62,000 nt of DNA from Apostichopus japonicus. Taxonomy: Eukaryota; Echinodermata; Holothuroidea; Aspidochirotida; Stichopodidae. This document shows positions 1-14,800 of this stretch, piece by piece (position 1 is the first letter of the stretch; every line of letters begins with the position of its first letter). The stretch is from contig NC_092564.1 of the NCBI RefSeq assembly GCF_037975245.1, positions 15,850,984 through 15,912,983 on the forward strand, written 5' to 3'. The notes beneath the pieces were generated by a model. That model was not told the DNA's origin and did not search any database. It was given only the letters and a program-made list of their open reading frames with translations. The position numbers and the translations under genes were made by a program.

Positions 1-3000
1 TATCCGTTTATCTGGTACATAATTATCAAAATAATCATCAGAAGTATATACTCCTGCATGCGTTCGCCTTTTCAAAATGGAGGGGAGCTGCTGTGGCCTC
101 TGCCCCTTTTCTTTCGTATATATGCTGTTAGTTTGAGAATAGTCCAAAACGTCTGTTTTTATTTATCAGTCATATGTGCATAAAGAGTATATAGTGTTCC
201 TTGCGTGGTATGTCTTTCACTTAGTTCACTGTATGCAGTCGTGTTATAACACATAGTAATGGACTATTTGTAGACACATGCACTTGTAATTTAAAAATAT
301 CACACCACACGTAGAGGACGTTATTATTATGATTATCATCATCATTATTATTATTATGGCACACATAGTGACTATAACAGTAAAACAAAACATCGCGACA
401 TCTGCGTAAAACATGATTAGATAACATTCCACCTCCGTAAATATTTATGTATAGGTGAAGGCAATGTCAATATCATATGTCTGATAGCTTTTAAATCCTC
501 ATCATGTCGCGGTGGGATTGATAGGATACACGCTTCGGTTAGTAAACGTCTGGCCTTGTACATTATCATTTGGCCTATACAAGGTGTGTGTGACCATCGA
601 GTATCTAGGTTACCAAGGTCGAAATACGCATGCTCAAAATGTGTGTCATGTCAAATGTCATATGCCAAAATTATACTCTGAAACCTATACGTATTGATTT
701 TAATTGATTTCTTTAAATTTATTTTAAATTTAATTTATTTTAAATTTAATTTATTTTACTGCTGGTATTCTGACATGTATCAAACTCTTCAAGCCACGTC
801 ATCACACTCTGAGCTGTTAGGTAATTGGTGTATGATATCAGTTTATTTCTACCGTTCATATATAACGTCCGAACGCCGCGATCTGTAAGGTGCAACTCCC
901 CTCCCACCCCACCCCCACTATGGAATCTGCACCTGTCCCCCATGGTATGTAATCATAAACTATGATTCAAATTGAGAGGATTCATTGGCAACATGTAGAC
1001 TAGAAGTATCGTTATACAAACAACACCTATGAATATCGGTCAAATCGAACTGCAAACTTGTATAGGCCCTGTACGACCCAAAAGTTGCCATGATAACTGA
1101 GCCATGAACCATCGACCCCCCCCCCCCCCCCACAAACCCCGCAATTCTAAGCTCAAAATGCATAGCCTATAAGTTAGCTCAAGGCTTGGTCTATGGACAT
1201 CAGCAAGCTTCAAACACCGTGCAAAAATCCCACGACCCACCGAAAAACTATTTCGTGGTGAATCACTTTTTGGGTCGACCGTGTCCCATAGTTTGCGGAT
1301 CGTGGTATTTAACCAATCATAGCGGACCACGTAATAATTTCATAGGTTCGAGTACGTGCAGCTATATACACAAAACACACACCGTTGATAGTATATATAG
1401 CATATAACTATATCTGTAGGTGAGACAGTGCGATTGTACACACATACACAAGCACATCCGCTGCACTATTAAGAGGGGAAAAAAAGTTTTTTTTCCCAGA
1501 GAGTAATGAGTCTTTTTAGACGGATGCATGAAGCCACACCATTGTCTTCATCCGATTAACACAGTTAAAGTAATCCTTGAAAACCATCCAGTTCGAATTG
1601 AATACCTATTTTGAGAGTTGCTGAATAAATATTTCAGGGGTAAACACATCACGTGTCGATTCCCCTGTGGTTTCACCACTGGATGGTTTGTGGAGACGGG
1701 ATACTGTTATTGAAGCTCCATACTGCGATATATATATATATATAATTTTATGACGATCAATTAAAATTAACTAAGATAAGATAATTACCACACTGAAAAC
1801 AAATAGGCCTGCTGTGAATATTAACTTTGATGTCCGGACGCCAAAAATATTAACCTAATTACTGGAATGTCGGCGTACAACATTTGGTTGATTTTGTTTC
1901 TCAATTAGTGTTAAGTCAATGCATTGATACAACCCACAAGCGTTATGAAGGAAACCCGTTATGGCATAAAATGACTATAGGAATCAACATCGTCACCACG
2001 AGGTGGGTGAAAATAGGGTTTGGGGGTGGGGTGGCGGGAGATTGGATTGCTATCCATCACTGTAATTTGGAGAAGCAAAGAAACTTTAAATATAAAGTAA
2101 GTAAAATAATGGAAAACTGGAAGCTCAGCCAACTGCAAAACAACACTTATTTTGCATTAGAGAGGTAGGGTGGTGTGGGGGATGGTTCACATTTCCCTCT
2201 GCCCAGGCATCACATTATGAACGTCACCACCACACACCACTCCCTCCCCGTTAGACTTCCGTTACTGCTCACATGGCGCCGGATGCATGCCTATATATTC
2301 AAACCTATTCGTGGTTCTATATGGTGAGTACCCCAACCGTCCTCAGGAAGTGGGACTTGATTGGGGGGAACTTACTTGTATGGTCTATCCATTTTCATGA
2401 TGTCTGTTGGAAGCAAACGGCCAATTTCTGCATGGTGAACCGCATGCCGAACTTAAACTATATAGCATAGTCAATTATGCCCGACTTTGTTATTAAATGT
2501 CCGGTCAGGGCACGTAATTCTATTTATGTATAGAAAACCATACATACCATTATATGTTATAATGTAGTGTTTATGGTTGCAATAAACTCGACATATGTAT
2601 TTAATCAAACATCAGTATATACGCAATCCTGGACACATAATTGCTGTATACAGAGATATTGCTGCATATATACAGTGAAATGTCTTTGGAAATCTCACAA
2701 CTTTACTCAAACTACCTTTGTTACTAAAATGTAAAGATTCGTTCAACAATTTATCAAGATGAAAACATAAACATTGAATTTTTAAACAGGCAACGAATGT
2801 TGTTTTTCAGGCTGGTGCTGTGATGGCGCCAGAATTTCAAACGCTTGTCGAATGATAATTATTAACTGAAAATCACGCACCTCCAATATCCACTTTATTG
2901 TCAATATCAGATGCCCGTCTTCTCTGCCTACGTACATATAATAAATGTAGTCTTGGGGTCGAATAAGACATATCGTAGGTAATAGTTTACTATTGCATTA

Positions 3001-3039
3001 TGGGTCCCTTTTTAGAAGGTAACCATTATATACTGCTCT
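1..3039. other. Upstream non-coding DNA
   Basis: AT-rich sequence with no gene seen. Holds AATTTAAATT-like short repeats (715-760), a run of about 15 C near 1118-1131, and a short (TA)n near 1731-1743. All open frames here are short and without recognisable protein features. Confidence 0.5.
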
Positions 3040-3840
3040 CCGCACACATGGTTTAGCCGTGGTGCCGAACACCATACACTGAAAGCATATGTCTGTATCT
3101 CCCCTTGTTAACGGTGGAAGTTTCTTTGCATATAAGTCTTTATCGAAGGTAGACGTTCAATCCTCTACATTTAACGGTGTAACGTTGGTGCTTATTATAA
3201 AAATTAAATTGTTACTTGATTTTCTTATGCGGTGTATAGCGTTAATGATGAATAACGTTACATCGAAGACGATTATTTGTTGCTCTCCCTTATACGGTGC
3301 AGTGTTGATGCCTAATGCAATGTAAACGCTTACTGTTATCCCTCACACTGTGTAAAGCTTTATTATATAATAACCTATATCGATAATAAATGTTTGCGGT
3401 GCTACCTAATACGGTGTAACGTTGGTGCCTAATAACCTACATCGAAGTCAATCGCTTACGAATCTCTATTTAAGGTGTAAATTTGGGGTTAGTAATCTTA
3501 TACGATGGTGAAGGATACTGCTGTCTCTCGTACCGAGCAGCTTGGATGTCGAACAACACTTAAAGAAGAGAAAGAGGTGTTAGCGTTGGTGCTAAGACAC
3601 CTACATTGGAGGAAATGTATTTTATTGTCTCTTACACGGTGTAGCTTTGGTGCTGAACTAGCGAGGTAGAAGAGAAACGTTTTCTGATATCCCTTATATC
3701 AGGTAGTTGTTCCATAACAACATGTAGGCTACGGTGCAATTTTAGTTCTGAGCCACATTATGTAGAAGGATTTTGTTTACTGTTATAACCGTTTAAAGGT
3801 GTAGCTATGGTGCTGACTAACCTTTATAGAGGGTTAATGA
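3040..3840. repeat. Highly decayed tandem repeat (GGTGTAGCGTTGGTGC family)
   Basis: A core like GGTGTAACGTTGGTGCCTAA recurs about a dozen times (e.g. near 3059, 3175, 3230, 3295, 3413, 3474, 3575, 3636, 3731, 3796), often preceded by TCTCCCTTATAC and followed by AACCTACATCGAAG and a T-rich piece. Spacing is irregular (about 60-100 bp) and copies are much diverged. Confidence 0.6.
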
Positions 3841-4422
3841 ATTCTGCAGCAGACGTACACTAAGTCTTAGCAACTGTTTTAATAGTTAGAGAGAGTTTAC
3901 ATGCCACACGTATAACGTTTGTCACATCTGTCACAACTATAAAATGTGACCTTCAACTTTACAAGCCATAGCAAATAAAAAGGAAAGACTGAAGGATAAA
4001 TATTTTTACGTTCCTATTATTACAACATGGTGTCATATTTAATTTTGGTAAACCTTGATATTTAACTGAACTCATCCGGTGAAATGCTTCGATTCCCATG
4101 GAATGAAGATGAAGCGTTAATTATCATTGTATCGCATTGATTCAAATCTTGTGTCTACAAGTGAACAATGGAAATAAGTAATTATTAGTACTCGAGAGAA
4201 TATTGTACATTTGAACTACACCATATCTTCGATGGTAAAACACCGTTATCTCAACTCATAATATGACTCAAAAAGTTACTTTTCCTTTTCTGTTTCTTTT
4301 TTTTTTAAACAAAATAAAGGACGAAATGGGTGAATTACTCCATATTAATTTACTCGATATTAAACTCGGAATGAAATGTTGATTTAAATTCCTGATAGAA
4401 AACATATAGACAGTGTATTATT

Positions 4423-4663
4423 GTGGAGTGTTAGGTCAGTGGTTAACGCCGGTACCTTTCAAACATAAGGTCCCCGGTTCGAGTCACTCCAAGATTAATG
4501 TATGTCGTCCAGTTACAGAGTTGTTGACAATTAACAATTCATAATTATGGACGTTAAATATGAATGTAAGAGACTGACTTCGGTCAGCTTGCGGCTTTGA
4601 TAAGCCTAAGAGGCTTCTTCGCGAGTTCCTGCTTGCAGGAGGATCTAATATACATACATACAT
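4423..4663 (+). mobile_element. tRNA-derived SINE, apparently full length
   Basis: The tRNA-like head has an A box (TAGGTCAGTGGTTAACG) and a B box (GGTTCGAGTC, 4476-4485). The body ends in two small hairpins (GGCTT/AAGCC and TCCTGC/GCAGGA) before GGATCTAA and a (TACA)n tail. The 58-bp 3' end recurs at 17013-17070 with three differences. Confidence 0.75.
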
Positions 4664-4739
4664 TATTAATTATTATTATTATTCAGTGTCCAGTTACTGT
4701 TAACTGTTATCATTTCATTTCATGATATAATATAGTTTT

Positions 4740-4930
4740 TCAACGTGGTTATGAAGGGATAGACAACTTGGCGTGTTAGCCATATAGCGCGACATTTCGA
4801 CGAATTTTGTATATCTTTGTCGAGTTGATGATTTACCGATAACGCGACATATTGGCGATAGTTATCAAGTTGCTGCGTTGCACGTACCTTGATAACACGA
4901 TAGGGAAGTACATGTCGCTGGAGAACTGCA
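4740..4930. repeat. Possible interspersed repeat rich in CGCGACAT/CGA
   Basis: Recurring GCGACAT, GTCGAG and GCGATA words with unusual CpG content for this window (e.g. AGCGCGACATTTCGACGAA, AACGCGACATATTGGCGATA). Boundaries are not visible. Confidence 0.3.
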
Positions 4931-5234
4931 AACGGCTGTTGTTGTGTGAGTCTACTTTTGTTAATTACTATAGTATGAACCTATAAATAGCTGCATGTGG
5001 TATCACACGGATGTTCTTGAAGAAGAACAATCGTGCTATCATGTGTTAAACACCACTAAAACCAAACCCGGTGTTATAACTATCAATGGAAAGTTAGAAA
5101 CATCTGTATAAACATATATTTGTTTAAATCTCAACAGACTTCCGCAACTATTTGAAAAACCCATCTGTATTGACATTATTGTAACATAAGTAACTCCATG
5201 TGGCGAGAGAAGTTAAGCTCAACATGTCGCCTGC

Positions 5235-5490
<256 letters not shown>

Positions 5491-6123
5491 TGCTGACATC
5501 TGCGAAATTCTCGCAGCCAACCGAAAACGCGACCTACATTTAGGTCTCTCGGGCACATTGTGTGCAGACCATAGGCCTAGAGCGTGTTTATATGACCATT
5601 TTCATATCTCATTATCATGCACATTATCTATAGCATTATGTATGTATGCATATAAGCGCTAGGTTCGAAATTTATTAAGCGTTCCAATAATACTAAAAAC
5701 CATATTACGTAGCACGTCAACAATTATTAAAACCAGGATATCGTAAGGCCTATAGTGTCATCCATTCCTATAGCTTCAAGTAACTTATAGACCGACTCTA
5801 CAATGCTTTGGGAATCGCTATAGCCTTCTTTAATTATATTGAAAAAAAAGAAGATGATGTTAACATGTAACAAATGCCATCGAGAGGATAACGTATACAA
5901 TACAGCAATGATCCATAATATATTACAATTTTTGGCCTCCAAGAATCTGCTGGTTAAAACCCAAACATCTTAATACGCACGCGCACACGCACAACCCTGT
6001 GTTGGCATGCAGCAACGTATATAGGCCTATAGAAGATCCATAACGTTAGCTCTGCGTAACTTTACACACCATATATAGTGTGGTAAGCTAGTATATATAA
6101 GAGATAAGTAATACAATGTTGTT

Positions 6124-6485
6124 CAAGGGCGTAGGAACCGGGGGGCTGGGGGGCGCCAGCCCCCCAGTGAAAAATATGGGGGGGCGGAAGTATCGTTCCG
6201 CCCCCCGCTCCGCAAGTCAGAAAACCCCTTTTTCATTTCCAAATGAGAAAAAAATCTCATTTGAAGCACCAAATTGCATCTAAGGCCAGGTGAAAATGCA
6301 AATTTCTTTCAAATTCATGGAGTGGGTGTTGAAGTGTGCTATATTGCACCAAATTGCATCTGAGGCCACCTGGAAATGCAAAAAAAATCCAAAGGGGAGG
6401 GGGACACCCCCTCCCCTTAGACCCCTCCCCAGGCCGGCCATCAGTCTTCAGCCCCCCCACTCAAAAGTACCTTCCTACGCCACTG
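6124..6485. mobile_element. hAT-type MITE, copy 1 (362 bp)
   Basis: Ends are inverted: CAAGGGCGTAGGAACC at the left, and the right end read inward CAGTGGCGTAGGAAGG. Flanked by 8-bp target duplications ATGTTGTT (6116-6123) and ATGTTATT (6486-6493), one mismatch. Contains G and C runs and two copies of GCACCAAATTGCATCT. Non-coding, so it would need a transposase from elsewhere. Confidence 0.82.
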
Positions 6486-6493
6486 ATGTTATT

Positions 6494-8675
6494 TGTGCAT
6501 GCGTGCACTTATTATGTAATATTGCCAAATTCTCCTCTATTTGTAAATATTTTGTGTTTTTGTACAATTTTTTATATCTATAAATGTTTTGTAAAATGCA
6601 ATTGTAAATTGCAAATGAAAGTATTGTAAATAAGGGAGAAGTGCCATAGCAAAATTCTCCAATTTTGGAGATCCGAGTTCCAAGTACCAATGTCAGTATT
6701 ATCACCTATATATTGTCCCCTATTTTAGCAAATTGGCATAATCGCCTATATATAGATGCTTTATTACAACGCACTTTCTATACGTAGAAACGCATTTGCG
6801 CGACACACGAGTTGAGTTATACTGTAGGACTGCTACAATGGAAACTCATTGTCAGTAATGACATGTCGAACTACTTGTGTGGTTCTATAGAGTACATGTC
6901 CCTGAACGAGTTTCGAGTACTTTAAATCGAGTGTCCGAGTTCAAGTACTGAATTACAAATATCAGTAAACGTCTACTATAGGCCTACAGCCTATACACTT
7001 ACATCCAAACACGATTTAAATATTTTGCCATTCGCAATTAACTTGGCATCTTTTCACTAATCGTTTTCAGGTTTCATGTGTGAATGGTTTCACGTAGATA
7101 TTTATCGGTTTAAGGGACTTACTGGGATTTGGTTAGTAATAGCCAAACGAAACGCCATTTGTTTCCAACTTTCGTAAACATCAGGTAAATTTAATACCTA
7201 AAATGTGGCATCTTATTTTTTCCAGCATCTTGTCTCATTTATACTTTACTTTCTTTAACACGTTAAACACATGATGAGATACATTTTAAAATCCGTATTC
7301 CACTTTAACATCTTACTTTTTGTTGTTGAGATATATCGAATCCTGTTTTCTCTCTCTTTTTTTCGGTCAGTTTCGGATGATTTGGCAGTTGCTAGTAAAC
7401 CAAACAGCAGATGGAATTTCGCTCTCTTAGTAAATATACTCAAAAGAACTAGCATGCTGGATAACCGTTACCAGCCACCTTCCTAAACTATACATTTTCA
7501 TAAAAAACAACGTGTTTTAGTTGTTAAATAGTGTAATACAGACCGCTCCATCAACAACCAACGGAAATCTACTTGTTCTGTTAAACGGAAGCGGCGAGGC
7601 TTGTTTTTCTGTGAAGACACACACGTCAGTCAGCATCATATAGCGTAGGCAAGCACGGTTAGTCACTCAATATCAGTGTTGTTAGTAGGGAGCCTATACC
7701 AAGTAGCGACTACTGAAATTATTTACAACTATAAGTATATAGACCGTGTCGGATGTATTTGGTTTATCGTGTATATATTAATATATAGCCTATATAACAT
7801 TTCGTGCTACCAACGTGAGCGTAGGCTGGTCATCCTCGTCAAACACTGCAATGCAACTTTGTGCAGTGTCCTTGATTAACGAAACAGTCTTACTTGGTCA
7901 TTTTGACACAATTTTCATCCTCACTATATATACATAAGCAGGAAATTACTTGCTTTTTCCTGTTTTGATCTCTTCACGTTTTCTATAACTTTTTTTTTGT
8001 TTTATCTTGACCTGGACCGACAAACATCCCACTGATCTCGAAGGGTATCGGTTTATACGATAGGATAACGGAAAAGATTTTCTTGCAGCTTCATTCGTGT
8101 GAAAGTTTTTTTTAACAGCAACAAATTTGCAAGTTCCTGTTTTGTTGTCCTGATGGTGAAATCTTGATTCAAACGGAATAGAAACAAGCAAATGATTAAT
8201 TTGTGAATGATCAGAGCGGCGTCTCCCCTACTTCATATCGTCTGGCGGAATGATAACGGTATATAGTGTGGCGTAACGGAAGATATATACGTTGAATGGG
8301 AAGGGGAGATACATATATTTATACACGAAATCATGCTTGTGGTTACGAGTCTGTCGTCATCAACGTACACAGAGTCGGCCACACATTCAAGTCGGTGTTT
8401 GATTTATTGGTGATTGGCGGTACTGATATGCAGACGTACATCATCATCATCACGAACCGACTAAAGCAAGTTTAATAGATATCCTATATTTAAGAGTTGA
8501 ATGGTATCCGTTTACTGCAGATGATACCTTTTCTTATGGAACAACCATTGTAGCCTTTACTCATCCTAACTGGTCCCAACTTTCCCTACGTTAAAACTGT
8601 GAACTACAAGTTCTCCGTCGGCAACGGTGATTACCTCCCTCTAACAGGATTCGGGATTATTATTGGATTATAAAC
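6494..8675. other. 5' flank of the EGF-like receptor gene
   Basis: AT-rich, no exon recognised. The untranslated leader must include sequence just before 8676 (in-frame stop at 8628), but no promoter or leader intron could be fixed. Confidence 0.4.
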
Positions 8676-8806
8676 ATGGAAGTTTTTGTTTCCAGAGGGA
8701 CAAGTTACATCGGTTGGATAACCTTCTTTATTATCTTAACATGGAATACAAACACACTGCCGGTATCGGCTAACAACGGCACGTACGTCAGTCTTCAACT
8801 ATGCAA
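8676..8806 (+). CDS. EGF-like receptor exon 1: start codon and signal peptide
   Basis: Encodes residues 1-43 plus two bases. A basic residue at position 7 is followed by the hydrophobic stretch [10 protein letters not shown] and a probable signal peptidase site after VSA (about residue 32). Ends at a strong donor, AA|GTAAGT (phase 2). Without splicing the frame stops immediately in the donor, so the exon end is well fixed. The next exon is 18.7 kb away. Confidence 0.82.
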
Positions 8807-11800
8807 GTAAGTTTATTTTTGTAAACTTTAAAAAAAAATCAAATCAAATTTGTATAAGTCTACACATATACGTAAAGACTGACCATTTAGTACATCACAT
8901 ATATAAATATATCTGTAATAGCATTTAACCACGAGACTTGGGACAGGTTAACCTAACCGGATAATCCCATTTCCAATGAGCCATGCAAAGAACATTAAGA
9001 AACGTTTGTCTCTTCTTTGTGACTTCAGTATGTCTAGTAATACCTTATTGATAAAGGATACAGTCAATTTCTTAAAAATAGTGAAAAATCTGTATTCAGT
9101 GAAAAAACAAATTGCCACTTATGTAAGACCTACAGAAATCTTTGTGTGTGATGATGTGTGAAGTCTACACAAAGGTTGACCAATTGAGGATATCAGCTGG
9201 CTACAACCTTATAGGTCCTGATCTAACTATCAGAGGAAAGCCATTAAATTAAAGATGCCTATAACACTGTAGGGTCATCAGTGTGGTGAAAGGATACTGA
9301 GGGAGGGGGGGGCGACCGTGAGGGGAAGGGAAGGGAGGGGATTAACAGAGAAAGAAATACCAGGATATGCATATAGCGTTTCGTTATAGATAGATGAATT
9401 TGTACAATTTGATTGAAATCAATAATACCGTTACTATATAGTTAATGTTAGAGTGGGGAGGCTTTGTAAGGGGAAATAGATGCACGTAAATATAACAAGT
9501 ACCATTGCTTGGACAGTTAAATCTCATTTCTAGATTGATGAGAGTGACGTGGGGGAAAAGAAAGGGGAAGAAAATTACTCCATGTCTGTGAGAACGCTTA
9601 AAATAATATTATATATCTGTTTGTGGAAATCGATAGAGATATAAATTTACTGGATTATTTCTTGTTGCTATTTTTGCACCTTGTTTCTAATTAATCATTC
9701 AATTAACACTTTCCGCTATTATAATGATGTAAACGACATGCTTTCTGTCGAGTCCAATTAAAATAGCTTATAGATATTTCTTATCTGCCCTCCTGGTTTA
9801 CGTTAATCACGAGTAGAAATATTGTCTTTATATATGGTATATCGTGTTAGCAAATGACAAAACAAGCGGAAACTTACGGGAAGTTCTGTATGCTATTAGT
9901 AACGAAACTAAACTACTTGTTTTATCCCCTAGTGTTGTCATCTCTAACCTATCCGTCTACTTTTAGTCTTTCACTGGAGGCGCCTGTGAATCCATCAGTA
10001 TCCTGTCGAGTTACCATGCAGTTAACAGGATATCAATTTTGCTGTTGATAAAAAGTAATAATAATAACACAACAGACTAGGCGCATATGCGCTTGTTCTG
10101 TGTCATATCAATTCGTCCCTTGTTTCACGCACTGACGAATATGCAAATTATTTTATTTTGTTTTACGTAGTGACGAATGTTTTTAAAACATTTATATGCC
10201 CTTAAAATTGTTTTACAACCTTTAAATTTGAAACGTCTATAAACTATAATTGTTTTCTGTAACATAAATCTATAGAAACTGCTTAAAAGGTATTATTTGT
10301 GATCAAACATTCAGTTGCAAAGCAGTGAATTGATTTGGATCGTGATAAATAACTTTCTAACATTCGTCAGTACGCGAAACAAGGGACGCCATGTGCAAAA
10401 AGCCATGGTATATACACTCAACAGTTTTTGACAAGGGTACATTATAAATTGGTTGTCTAACTTACAGACGATATTTCCCTTCTATCATCTTTGCTCAAAA
10501 AATAAAAGCCAAATTTTGATTAATTAACACGGAAGACATATGTTAATTATCAGCACTTTAATTGTCATTTCTACTAGTACAATGACTATGTACTCTCTTA
10601 TCTGACTTTATCCAGATGAATTCCCTTTATCATATCTAGTAACGCTTTCTCTGTGGGCTGCGGTGACATCTATGACTCCAGGCCTTCGTTTTGGAGGTTT
10701 CTGTTTCCTTCTGTACATTATGAACGTGAGAATTATGTTTCTCTCTATTCCACCGTATTTCCCGGTACCATATAGTTGACCCCGTGCGGTCTCCTGACCC
10801 CTGACTCCCCCCTCTTTCATCAGACATCTTGTCTTTGTACTCACATTAAGGGAAACATTGTATTTGTACTCATCTTGTACTCGCACGACAAGTTTGTCAC
10901 ATGATATATGCGTTATAACATTATTTACATTTAAAAATACATAGACCTACGTATAGCTGACCATGTTTTAGTCTTAGGGCCTTGTACTCGCCGTTGTACT
11001 CCTATACTAAGAGAAATGTTAGTCAGTGTACTCGTTCTCATTGTCTTGTCTGTCATACGATATTCACCCCCCACTTCCCACTCCCCACTCATGAAGACTA
11101 AAGCTCTCAAAGGTTTTCACACACAGTTATGTGCCTAGTTTTACTGGCAAATTCAATGACAGTACCACACAGGTTAAATGTACAACATAATTCATATAAT
11201 TGCGAACTTAGCATACATTCAAGGTATGTTAATGTATCGTGACGTCATAAAAACAAGCAGAGAAACACGTGGGAGTAATGACCGAACAGTTTAAATGTGA
11301 TTTGCCATTTCACATATGGATATGCTATTTTGTGGACGTAAGTTTATTCGACATCCGTTTCTACAATATTGGTATTTTTTCTTCTTTTACTTTTTCTTGG
11401 GGGGGGGGGGCGACGGGGTTAATAATAACAGTTTATAATTGATATGCCATCAAACCATGCTAATCTATAAGCCACAAACATTCCTAATAACATATTTCCG
11501 TCCACGCTAAGCAATAGTGGCAAATTATTGCGGAAAAATACGTTGAATAGCTTATTCGAAATAGAGCTATAATAAAGCACTGAATTGAATCTAGAAGACA
11601 AAACCAGCAAATGCAGCCCAGGATGTTATTTAACTGTTTAATATTTATACGTCGTCGTTGTTTAAATATGAATAAAGGCAATATACATCCAATGGGTTCC
11701 TGTTTGTATTGGCTATACATATGCGCATCTATTCTGTATATATATATATAGCTATATAATAGGTCTCTATTTGCAATCGGCGTTCCTTCAGTTCATATGC

Positions 11801-14800
11801 TGTGTATAAGTCTCTTCGAGTAAAACCACAACTGCTTGAAATTAAACCATCGTTCCTTTCATTTAATGACTTCACCATCTGATGCGTCTGGCACCCTTTG
11901 ATGTTAGTCTTTCAAAATGTGAATATAAATGAGTTTTTTCTCACCTGTATAAGTCATTAAGATAAATACGATGGTATAGATCACCAATATTATTATCTAT
12001 GTTTTATGCAATATATCCACCAATATAAGTCTCTCTATAGTGGAGAAGAAAAACATGCAAAAATATGTATTAAACGACAGTGAGCCGTTGAACATTTTTT
12101 AAAATTTGAATAATGTTCAAGAAAATTGTCAAACATCCGTTGTTTTAATATTCAATAGCCTATACTTTGAAATAACAAAATGTACGGTATTGTTTCGTCA
12201 CGATTGAGATACGAAAATCAAACCGGGAAAAAGAAAGAGGTTGCTATGCAAGTAATGGGATCGAGGAAGTGTGACGAAATGATGAAACAAGTAATTACTA
12301 AAGTCTATATTTAGGCCTACTACTAATATATAACTAATATATAACTAACGTGTACATAGTGTTGCATTAAAGCCGAATTTGGTAGGGAATGGGTGGGGGG
12401 GGGGGGGGAGTGGCCAACTACAAACAAAATCAACAGTCAGGTAGAACAGATAACTTGTATAGGGTAACAAATCTCTCATCGGCTTAACCTACGAAATTAA
12501 AGCCATATTGTTTTTAACGGATCGGATCAATTATAATTTCGCAAATTACAATGTTATGAGTAAAGATATGAATCGTTACTTCTCTCATTCAGTTTATACG
12601 ACAGTCAGGTATAGGAATGCCTGGAATTGAGATATTATTTCCGAATTTACTGTTCATGCTCTATGGCACGCCTATATGGACAAATAGTCTGCGTGTGCAC
12701 CTGGTGACTTCCCTCTAAAGAAACCTATATATTCTTCGACGATAACAATCTCACCTGAATATACTGTAACTGTTTGTTTTCATCTCAATTTCCCCTATTT
12801 CTTTCCTCAATTTAATGCTCGTCGGATGTATTTAACAGACAAAGTTTAAGCAGAATCTTCATCAAAACAAAGTGGTGCAATAGTAACAAATAATAACAAT
12901 AGTAACCTGATAATAGTTATTGTAAAACGTCCAGAAATGTTGTATAAATGTTGCAATAGTTGAAAGAATTGTTACCATCCTTATAGCATATCTAACAAAC
13001 TGGTAAATCAGTGTTTATTACAGTACTGTATGAAGTGAGTTCGTACTCGTTCTCGTAGTTTAGCATAATAACCTGTACGCGTACTGGTCTTCATAGGTTT
13101 GTACTCGTATTCAGTACTCAGAGTGTTTGGAATCTAGTATATACTCTACTACAATATTAAGTACTCCTACACACATTTAGAGCCCAATGCTCGGACTCGT
13201 AAAAAGGGACAGTTTTACTATTACTTGTACTCATGCTCGTATACTAAATGACTGGTGTTTGTGTCATTATATGCATGGCGTATATCGTCATCACTTCACA
13301 GGTAGCCTATACATGTTTCTGTCCGCACAGTTGTAACATACGTGCAGAATCGGTTGAACGTACAGTCTAAGCTATATACATACAGCATGCACTATGGTAG
13401 GATATATCGCCACGTCTTACAACGACTTCAGTGGTCACTCAGTTATGCAATGACCAAAGAACTGAAACAACGCTGTTATCGCATGCCGGGTACATCTATA
13501 TTCCGTATATACATATAGATGGGCATGGTTTTTATTGTACAGAGTAAAATCTAGTTCAGTCTATAGTTTTAAAATGGTTGTATAATGAAGAGGCTTGATC
13601 ATTTTTCTCACATATTAATTTATATTTCCTTTATTTAGCCTGTGCGTATACTCGCAACATGCAAATACACAATACATAATGGCTCAATAACACACTGCGT
13701 ATTAAAACAGCAGGAGGTTCTGCATGAACATTGCTAGTTAACATCAAGTTCTACAGGTTATCGTCAGCAAATGTGGCATGTACAGAAAATCTAACAAATA
13801 CAACACAAAGTTGTTCCTTTAAACTGCCGCAAGAATACAATCCAGCCGTTTTCATTGTCGACATCATGCAGGCAGTAAAACCATGAAGAACAAGAAAAAT
13901 CCATAGCAGTCATTTGTGATCAGTATATTGTTATGGGAAGATTGTCATCTTTTCGGTTAAAAAATGACGTCATCTTTTGGTGACCGTGACTCATACAGTC
14001 GCGGTTAAGTCCGTTAACTGAATATTGGCCAATAAGATGCGGAACACCGATTCTCTAGGAGCGGAGAAGAATAATCATATAGTAAAAACACACACTGCAC
14101 AAACTGAAGAATCGTATGGGCAATCTAACTCGGTATATAATAAACGATTCGAACAATACAGCAGCTGACAATTAGTTTTCGACCTGGCTGGTTTAGGTCA
14201 ATTCACCAGTCTACAACCTATTTGAGGGGGCCATGCATGCAGAACGAAATACTAATCATTTGATTGACTTAATTCATTCATTCGTTACTGCGTTTTCCTA
14301 ATGAGGTGTGATATGATTTTTTCTTCTCTTTTTTTTTTTTTGGCTCCCTTAATGTGACCTGCTCTATATTAATACAGATATGGTATTGCTAATATTAATG
14401 CATCCATGCAATAATTTTTCAAAGACAATATGTAAGTTTATAGCATATATGTTACGATGGGAAGAACTAATTAGGGAATTTAATGCCAAGTGTTTATGGC
14501 TTTATTGTGAAAAATAAAATTGATCGGATTATGTGCCATATGCTGGTATAGGAGAATTAATTAATTTGAGAGAAGGAAGGAAAAAGGAAGGAGAATAATG
14601 GTATTGGGGAAGAAGAATGGAATGTTGGGGGAGGGGAGGGGTGGAACAGGGGGAGGAGGGGTACGATATGGCTTATCAACAAATGATGTGAAACAACTAA
14701 TTGCAAATTATTCAAAATATTATGTTTTGATATGCAAGTAGAAATCGATTCTGGGAGACAGAGATTTTGAGAGAGGAATGGTGGAGGAGGAGGAGGAGGG

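Noticed and set aside
4423-4500. Functional tRNA gene
   Set aside because: A and B boxes are present, but a proper cloverleaf and acceptor stem are not evident and a SINE body with a repeat tail follows.
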